Assembly: GCA_027620575.1 (NCBI GenBank)
Contig: JAQCDT010000029.1
Span: forward strand, 1-10,548
Source of the DNA: Verrucomicrobiota bacterium
GTDB lineage: Bacteria > Verrucomicrobiota > Verrucomicrobiia > Opitutales > Coraliomargaritaceae
Direction: 5' to 3'
DNA: 10,548 nucleotides
Within the stretch, counting starts at the first letter, position 1; each line of letters opens with the position of its first letter. The notes below the pieces were generated by a model. It had not been told where the DNA came from. It saw nothing but the letters and a program-made list of their open reading frames with translations, and did no database searches. This document shows, one piece after another, positions 6,518-10,548 of this stretch. Both the position numbers and the translations under genes were made by a program.

Positions 6518-6769
6518 TCAAGGCCAATTTATGTGAAAAATATGACCACCAATATTAACAGATTTTGTTGAATTAGTAACCTTAAAGGACTGCGTTATAT
6601 TTTGTTGTTCGACTTTTGAATACTGGACAACCCACGTAGACCCAAGACCCTTTTGCTTCATTCCCTTAATTAAAAACCCGGAAGGAGGGTTTATTATAGG
6701 GCGATTATAAACATTTTGATAAGTTTTTACACCTATGGCTCCAAGTGCTATTTTTTTAAATAGTCCCAT
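6518..6769 (-). CDS. Small hypothetical protein paired with repeat protein
   Basis: An 83-residue product that I do not recognise. The N-terminus MGLFKKIALGAIGVKTYQ is amphipathic and could associate with membrane but is too short and polar for a clear transmembrane helix. The second half (about 44-83: STWVVQYSKV, SFKVTN, SVNIGGHIFHINW) alternates hydrophobic and polar residues as in a small beta-sheet, with an aromatic C-terminus. It starts 3 bp after the stop of the 98-residue repeat gene (TAA-ATT-ATG), so the two are almost certainly co-transcribed and translationally linked. No Shine-Dalgarno is present. Confidence 0.65.
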   Translation of the reverse strand: MGLFKKIALGAIGVKTYQNVYNRPIINPPSGFLIKGMKQKGLGSTWVVQYSKVEQQNITQSFKVTNSTKSVNIGGHIFHINWP

Positions 6770-6772
6770 AAT

Positions 6773-7069
6773 TTATCTCATAAAATACCACCAAACGGCC
6801 GCTACAAAAACATCTGATAAACTCTCTGCATTTTTTATTTCTTTCCTTATATCTTTGACTTTTTCGAGTCGGCGAGACCCGATTTTTTCTCTTATATCAC
6901 CGTTTTTTACATTACAAACTACGGAAGATCCAATTTTATCCCGTACACGATCGTCTTTTACATTACATATTGCACTTGAACCAATGCCCGAATTTAGACG
7001 ATCCTTTTTAATATTGGCAAGTGTCTTGCCGCGATCAATAAGTCGATTATTCTTATATTCTAGAGCCAT
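6773..7069 (-). CDS. 17-residue-repeat protein, beta-flower-like
   Basis: A 98-residue protein whose middle is an internal repeat. Exact 17-residue units run at 22-38 (KDRLNSGIGSSAICNVK), 39-55 (DDRVRDKIGSSVVCNVK) and 56-72 (NGDIREKIGSRRLEKVK), with a shortened copy before (about 8-21) and a partial one after (73-79). The unit pattern (D/N)R(I/V)RDxIGSSxVxxVK resembles the short beta-meander units of the 4-fold and 5-fold beta-flower proteins; that assignment is from memory. A hydrophobic aromatic tail ends the protein (SDVFVAAVWWYFMR, 85-98) and may insert in a membrane or cap the fold. It is 55 bp after the MscS-type channel gene and 3 bp before the 83-residue gene, all on one strand. Function unknown. 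Confidence 0.75.
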   Translation of the reverse strand: MALEYKNNRLIDRGKTLANIKKDRLNSGIGSSAICNVKDDRVRDKIGSSVVCNVKNGDIREKIGSRRLEKVKDIRKEIKNAESLSDVFVAAVWWYFMR

Positions 7070-7124
7070 TTTATTTGGGGGAAAGGACGGGAGCTATAAA
7101 TAACAAATATGAACTGAATTAATA

Positions 7125-8201
7125 CTACTCGTTATTATTTAGATGAATGGTTTGAGTAGGAAATGCAAGCTCTATTCCAGCTGCAGAAAAATATTCTAAG
7201 ATCTTAAGGTTTAAATTTTCTGTAAATTTCATATAAGCCCAATAATCAGCAGGATTGTACCAATATATGCATACTAAATTTATTGCGCTGTCTTTAAAAT
7301 CGTTAAAGTAAATTCTCGGAGGATACTTAATATCATTTCCTTCGTGTTCGCGAAGCAACTCTATTAAAATATTTTTTGCTTTCAGAATTTTTTCGGGTGA
7401 AGTATTATACTTTAAACCAATATTAAAAAGCCTTCTTATGTAGGGACGCTGGCTTATATTTTGAATCACCTTAGTGGCCATCTCACTGTTTGGAATGATG
7501 GTTAAATGTCCCTCTAGCGTCCTTATACGAGTGGACCTTAATCCGACCTCTTCAACGGGGCCATCATGCTCGCCAACTTTTATACGATCACCAATTTTAA
7601 ACGGCTTATCAGCAAGTAAAACAAGGGATCCAAAAAAATTTTTTATTGTATCTTGTGCCGCAAGCGCAAAAGCCAATCCACCAATTCCCAATCCCGCCAA
7701 TACTGTTGTAATTTCTTTTCCACTGAGAGTTTGAGCAACTTGCAAAATAGTTAAAATGATGACCGTTGCTTTGAGACTTTTACCAATAATCATAGTAAGC
7801 ATATCGTCCATTAAGCTAGAAGTGCCTGAGACACGCTTAACAAACCACAGTGTAATCACATCCACCAAAGTAAAAGCCAACAATGAAAAAGCAAGTAGGC
7901 ATAAAATTGAAGAACCTGTAAAAACAAATACTTCTGCTGGACCCATATTTATGGCACGAACTCCATAAAAAAGCCCAAGTGTGAATGCCAAAAAAGGAGT
8001 ACAGCGCCCGATTCCCTGAAGAGCGCAGGCGTAAATAGGACGCCTATGATTGATTCGTTTTGCCTGTATATTGAGAAAAAACTTTACAGACACCCCAACC
8101 ACTAAGCCTAATAGTATTGAAAAAAAGATAAGGGCTAACTGCCAAAAAGTATTTTCAGAATACACAAATTGCGAAGTTGAAACCAAATTAGATAAATCCA
8201 T
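7125..8201 (-). CDS. MscS-family mechanosensitive ion channel
   Basis: A 358-residue MscS-type protein with hydrophobic segments at about 19-42, 66-84, 90-121 and 141-160, then the pore-lining helix VLAGLGIGGLAFALAAQDTI (167-186). The diagnostic NFFGSLVLLADKPFKIGDRI (188-207) leads into the beta domain: VEEVGLRSTRIRTLEGHLTIIPNSEM (216-241). The C-terminal alpha/beta domain is complete (to about 350). Such channels open under membrane tension and release solutes during osmotic downshock; some paralogues have signalling roles. It has more N-terminal helices than E. coli MscS (286 residues). A small palindrome, attgtaaacaat (8202-8213), abuts its start codon. It lies 66 bp after the 316-residue membrane protein gene and may share its transcript. 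Confidence 0.93.
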   Translation of the reverse strand: MDLSNLVSTSQFVYSENTFWQLALIFFSILLGLVVGVSVKFFLNIQAKRINHRRPIYACALQGIGRCTPFLAFTLGLFYGVRAINMGPAEVFVFTGSSILCLLAFSLLAFTLVDVITLWFVKRVSGTSSLMDDMLTMIIGKSLKATVIILTILQVAQTLSGKEITTVLAGLGIGGLAFALAAQDTIKNFFGSLVLLADKPFKIGDRIKVGEHDGPVEEVGLRSTRIRTLEGHLTIIPNSEMATKVIQNISQRPYIRRLFNIGLKYNTSPEKILKAKNILIELLREHEGNDIKYPPRIYFNDFKDSAINLVCIYWYNPADYWAYMKFTENLNLKILEYFSAAGIELAFPTQTIHLNNNE

Positions 8202-8267
8202 ATTGTAAACAATTAACTAATACCTAATTTGAAATATATAAATGTGTATATCGCTTTCTCTTCCCAT

Positions 8268-9218
8268 CTATCCGACTTTAATCCCTAAATTTTCACGACA
8301 GTGCTCTAGAAACGGCGGCAAATTAGCAATTCCCCATTGATTGGATACGGCTATTGCACCATCTTTTAGGGAAAGCACTTGACCCTCTTTAATGAAGTGG
8401 CGAGCAGCTCCCGTCTTTTCCTTATGCTCTAATGCTTCCTCTAATTTAACAAAATGAGGACGATTACCTTGTGTCGGAGGGAATTTGTTAGCCAATTGTT
8501 CAAAATTTGTATCGGGATTATTTTCTATAAATTCTTTAAAAATAGCTAACACCAAATGATTCTTTGCATAACTCTTTCCTTTAAAAAGTATTTTGGTAGT
8601 GTCTCGCTTGCGTTTACTCAAATTATTTGTATCACCTACAACGCTTAATACTGAAGATATTAGTTCTTTGCTAATACCTTTTTCAGATATTCCTAAATCG
8701 ATTCTACATTGAATAGAAAAATTGCTAACTAACGAGAATAGCTCTTTTTCTTGCTCTTGTTCAATTTCAACTTCGTCATCATCATTCTCGCTAAAGACAG
8801 CATTTATATGTTTTAAAACATTAGAAAACGATTGGACCGTATCATCTGCTCCAACCATTTGTAAATTTAACATCGAAAATGACAGCTGCTTAACTTCAGT
8901 GGTTGAAATTACGCCATCTTCAGCAATTAAACGAATGGTCTTCAAAATTGACTGGTAAAGTTGTACCTTTTCATCAAAAACACGTTCTCCTCGCTTACTC
9001 TCTTGCTCAATTTCAGTCTGCTTATTTAAGAGATACATAGTCAAAATAATGACGAAGATCGCTCCGAACGAGGAACCAATAACAGCTTTTGGAACGCCTT
9101 CTGGAATTAACGCATATAAAGGCGTGAATCCGAGATAAACTGAAATTGCAATAACCAGAAGAGCTATGAGTGTTTGAATCCCCCTTTTTTTGGTTTCTTT
9201 GAGTTTGGAATTATTCAT
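8268..9218 (-). CDS. Two-helix membrane protein with cytoplasmic QWG-type C-terminal domain
   Basis: A 316-residue protein. Two transmembrane segments sit at about 13-38 and 43-64, leaving a basic N-terminus and a large cytoplasmic part. An alpha-helical region (68-145) contains VFDEKVQLYQSILKTIRLIAEDGVISTTEV, followed by an acidic stretch (144-159, ENDDDEVEIEQEQEKE). The C-terminal domain (about 218-313) runs LVLAIFKEFIENNP, FEQLANKFPP, ARHFIKEGQVLSLKDG, IAVSNQWGI and FLEHC. From memory this pattern (leucine-rich helix, FP, then dG-IaV-nQWG) is a recurrent accessory domain in restriction-type and other mobile-region proteins; I cannot name it or assign a ligand. It is first in the minus-strand accessory block, downstream of the tRNA. 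No Shine-Dalgarno is visible. Confidence 0.75.
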   Translation of the reverse strand: MNNSKLKETKKRGIQTLIALLVIAISVYLGFTPLYALIPEGVPKAVIGSSFGAIFVIILTMYLLNKQTEIEQESKRGERVFDEKVQLYQSILKTIRLIAEDGVISTTEVKQLSFSMLNLQMVGADDTVQSFSNVLKHINAVFSENDDDEVEIEQEQEKELFSLVSNFSIQCRIDLGISEKGISKELISSVLSVVGDTNNLSKRKRDTTKILFKGKSYAKNHLVLAIFKEFIENNPDTNFEQLANKFPPTQGNRPHFVKLEEALEHKEKTGAARHFIKEGQVLSLKDGAIAVSNQWGIANLPPFLEHCRENLGIKVG

Positions 9219-9409
9219 GATGTGAAAATATAATTAAGGATACAGACAATACGATAAGAACTAAGGGAAATTAAAATTCTGATAAATTGCAACAAATTTT
9301 CAATCTACTCTAAATACATTATTTAAGCACCTTTTGGTAGATGCATAAAGATTTTGGTATTGTGCACTAATCAAGCTAGAATAAAGGTTCCATCTGCTAT
9401 TTTAAACAA

Positions 9410-9485
<76 letters not shown>

Positions 9486-9585
9486 GGCACCAAAAGTCAC
9501 ATGTTAAGTCATCAGATATAGTAGGCTTTCTGCTAAGTTATGCACTTAATTGAATGTAGATGAAGGTACATATCAATGAGCTTAA

Positions 9586-9771
9586 ACAAGAAGTAAGAAG
9601 GGATATAAAGTAAGATGGACTGCTGAAGGCAAGCCAAAAGCTGAAGGCAAGCCTAAAGAAAAGTTCAGAAAGAACGAAGAAAAGGTGGGAACAAGAAAAC
9701 TAAAATCAAAGCAGGTTAAAATTGTTGGCTTCAATAATAGCTCTAGGGATAACGATTTTTTCTCTCTCTAA
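9586..9771 (+). pseudogene. Startless basic reading frame, probable gene remnant
   Basis: The 355-bp stretch 9486-9840 has no intact gene. Within it a 61-codon open frame runs from just after TAA (9583-9585) to TAA (9769-9771), with no ATG near its 5' end. It would encode SKKGYKVRWTAEGKPK, a second AEGKPK, then a Lys/Arg-rich middle and VKIVGFNNSSRDNDFFSL. The only synonymous difference between two 18-bp units hints at past coding. GYKVRW resembles N-terminal strands of phage-type tyrosine recombinases, which would suit a tRNA-adjacent site, but this is a weak visual resemblance. It could equally be non-coding. Confidence 0.3.
9622..9657 (+). repeat. 18-bp tandem duplication
   Basis: Two adjacent 18-bp units, gctgaaggcaagccaaaa (9622-9639) and gctgaaggcaagcctaaa (9640-9657), differ at one base (A/T), which is silent in the open frame reading AEGKPK. 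Unit length is a multiple of three. Only two copies are present. Confidence 0.85.
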
Positions 9772-9805
9772 GTGAATAGGCAGTCGCTTTTCGCAGGTTT
9801 TAGTA

Positions 9806-9832
9806 TTGAAAAATAATGAGTATTTATAGAAT
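9806..9832 (+). promoter_or_regulatory. Possible promoter for the secreted protein gene
   Basis: TTGAAA (9806-9811) and TAGAAT (9827-9832) each match the sigma70 consensus at 5 of 6 positions, but the 15-bp spacer is short. If used, transcription would start within a few bases of the ATG at 9841, giving a leaderless or near-leaderless mRNA. Confidence 0.3.
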
Positions 9833-9840
9833 TTTTGAAT

Positions 9841-10548
9841 ATGAAAAATTTGCTTATAATCATTTTTTCACTGATAACTGCAGCTTCTTTATTTGCGGAT
9901 AATTTTGATAATCAAGGTGAAGTGGCAAAGTATTTAGTTGATTCTACATACTATGACCAATTTTCAGCAGAAGTATTAGGCATCTATATCTTGTATGATG
10001 AAGTACCTATGAAAATTTACGAAGATACTAACAAAATGGCTCAAATGTTGCACCAATATTTGCGCATAAAGCAAAATCCTAATTTTAATAATACTTTTTC
10101 CGAGCTTCAGAGAATAAATTTATTTAACAAATTTTCCCAAAAACACTCCAATCATCATACAGAATTAAGAGATATTGATTGGATGCTTAGCGATGATAAA
10201 AAAACGCCTAAGGCCTTATATGATTCAATCAATCAATACATTGAAAGAAAGAAAAATTTTTATGTTAGGCAAAATAATGAGGATGGAGTATCGTTTTGTA
10301 ATGACATTGAAAAAACCATTTTAAAGCCTTTAATTAAAGTAATTGGTAACGGCTTAAATGAAAAAGATATTAGCAGTTTAAACAAAAATGAATTAAAATT
10401 GGTTTGGGCTGATTTTAAAAAGAACGATCTTAATTTGATTCAAACATATTTTGATGCTAAGAAAGACAAATTTAGAGCATTAGACAGCAATAATGGGTTT
10501 GAAATTTCTTTTAATGAATCTGAGTCTAAAAAATATAAATATTATTTT
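9841..10548 (+). CDS. Secreted protein of unknown function, 3' truncated by window end
   Basis: An open frame from ATG at 9841 continues without a stop for 236 codons to the last base, so the C-terminus lies outside. The N-terminus MKNLLIIIFSLITAASLFA is a classical signal peptide with probable cleavage after Ala19, so the product should be exported. The mature part is helical-looking and rich in Asn, Lys, Asp, Phe and Tyr (for example YLVDSTYYDQFSAEVLGIYILYDEVP), with a single cysteine (about residue 154). I recognise no domain. The gene is visibly more AT-rich than the rpmH-yebC genes, as in recently acquired or fast-evolving genes. The leader has no Shine-Dalgarno. A possible promoter, TTGAAA (9806-9811) and TAGAAT (9827-9832), would place the transcript start almost at the ATG. 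Confidence 0.7.
   Translation, partial: MKNLLIIIFSLITAASLFADNFDNQGEVAKYLVDSTYYDQFSAEVLGIYILYDEVPMKIYEDTNKMAQMLHQYLRIKQNPNFNNTFSELQRINLFNKFSQKHSNHHTELRDIDWMLSDDKKTPKALYDSINQYIERKKNFYVRQNNEDGVSFCNDIEKTILKPLIKVIGNGLNEKDISSLNKNELKLVWADFKKNDLNLIQTYFDAKKDKFRALDSNNGFEISFNESESKKYKYYF

Noticed and set aside
6850..7020. CRISPR-like periodicity in the repeat region of the 98-residue gene
   Set aside because: The 51-bp period is the coding repeat of 17 residues. The DNA copies have diverged and there are no constant repeats with variable spacers.
6735..7103. Plus-strand 122-codon frame opposite the repeat protein
   Set aside because: The minus-strand frame explains the region better: exact 17-residue repeats and a coupled downstream start.
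9560..9613. 17-codon ORF reading MKVHINELKQEVRRDIK
   Set aside because: Too short to support as a gene, with no ribosome-binding site. It might be the other-frame start of the remnant at 9586-9771, but a frameshift there cannot be shown.

Overview
The window looks like a chromosomal segment of a moderately AT-rich member of the Verrucomicrobiota, most likely class Opitutae (Coraliomargarita/Lentimonas/Puniceicoccus relatives). This is inferred from the core order rpmH-rnpA-yidD-yidC-yebC, the YidC start MDTKNTILG, the bL34 sequence beginning MKPTYRPSKIKRARKFGFRARN, and an OleC-type enzyme. The lineage is judged from memory and was not checked by a search. Almost no gene in the window has a recognisable Shine-Dalgarno sequence; the start codons sit behind A/T-rich leaders.

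Layout. Positions 1-170 hold a perfect 15-bp inverted repeat at the very edge, followed by a small two-helix membrane protein gene on the plus strand (171-422). It converges on a minus-strand block that reads, in transcription order: rpmH (5592-5458, a 44-codon gene), rnpA (5441-5067), yidD (5065-4790), yidC (4771-2981), yebC (2920-2177) and oleC (2091-451). The first five are housekeeping genes for ribosome assembly, RNase P, membrane protein insertion and translation. oleC is a beta-lactone synthetase homologue that seems to have its own -10 box and terminator. A TTGACA-type promoter precedes rpmH.

Upstream of rpmH, between it and a tRNA gene, lies a strictly minus-strand accessory block (about 5743-9218). 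In transcription order it holds: a two-helix membrane protein with a cytoplasmic C-terminal domain ending in a QWG-type motif (9218-8268); an MscS-family mechanosensitive channel (8201-7125); a 98-residue protein built of 17-residue repeats like the beta-flower folds (7069-6773); an 83-residue partner starting 3 bp later (6769-6518); and a LEM-3-like GIY-YIG nuclease with a second C-terminal domain (6468-5743). The last has a tidy operator- or hairpin-like inverted repeat directly in front of its start codon. The block is the most likely place for an undescribed system, but its assignment as a mobile island or defence cluster is inference.

The tRNA (9485-9410, minus) has a CAT anticodon and a genome-encoded CCA. 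It resembles tRNA-Ile2, the lysidine-modified AUA reader, rather than initiator or elongator Met tRNA. Beyond it, 9486-9840 has no intact gene but carries the remnant of a basic coding frame with an 18-bp tandem duplication. A very AT-rich gene for a secreted protein of unknown function starts at 9841 and runs off the window end.
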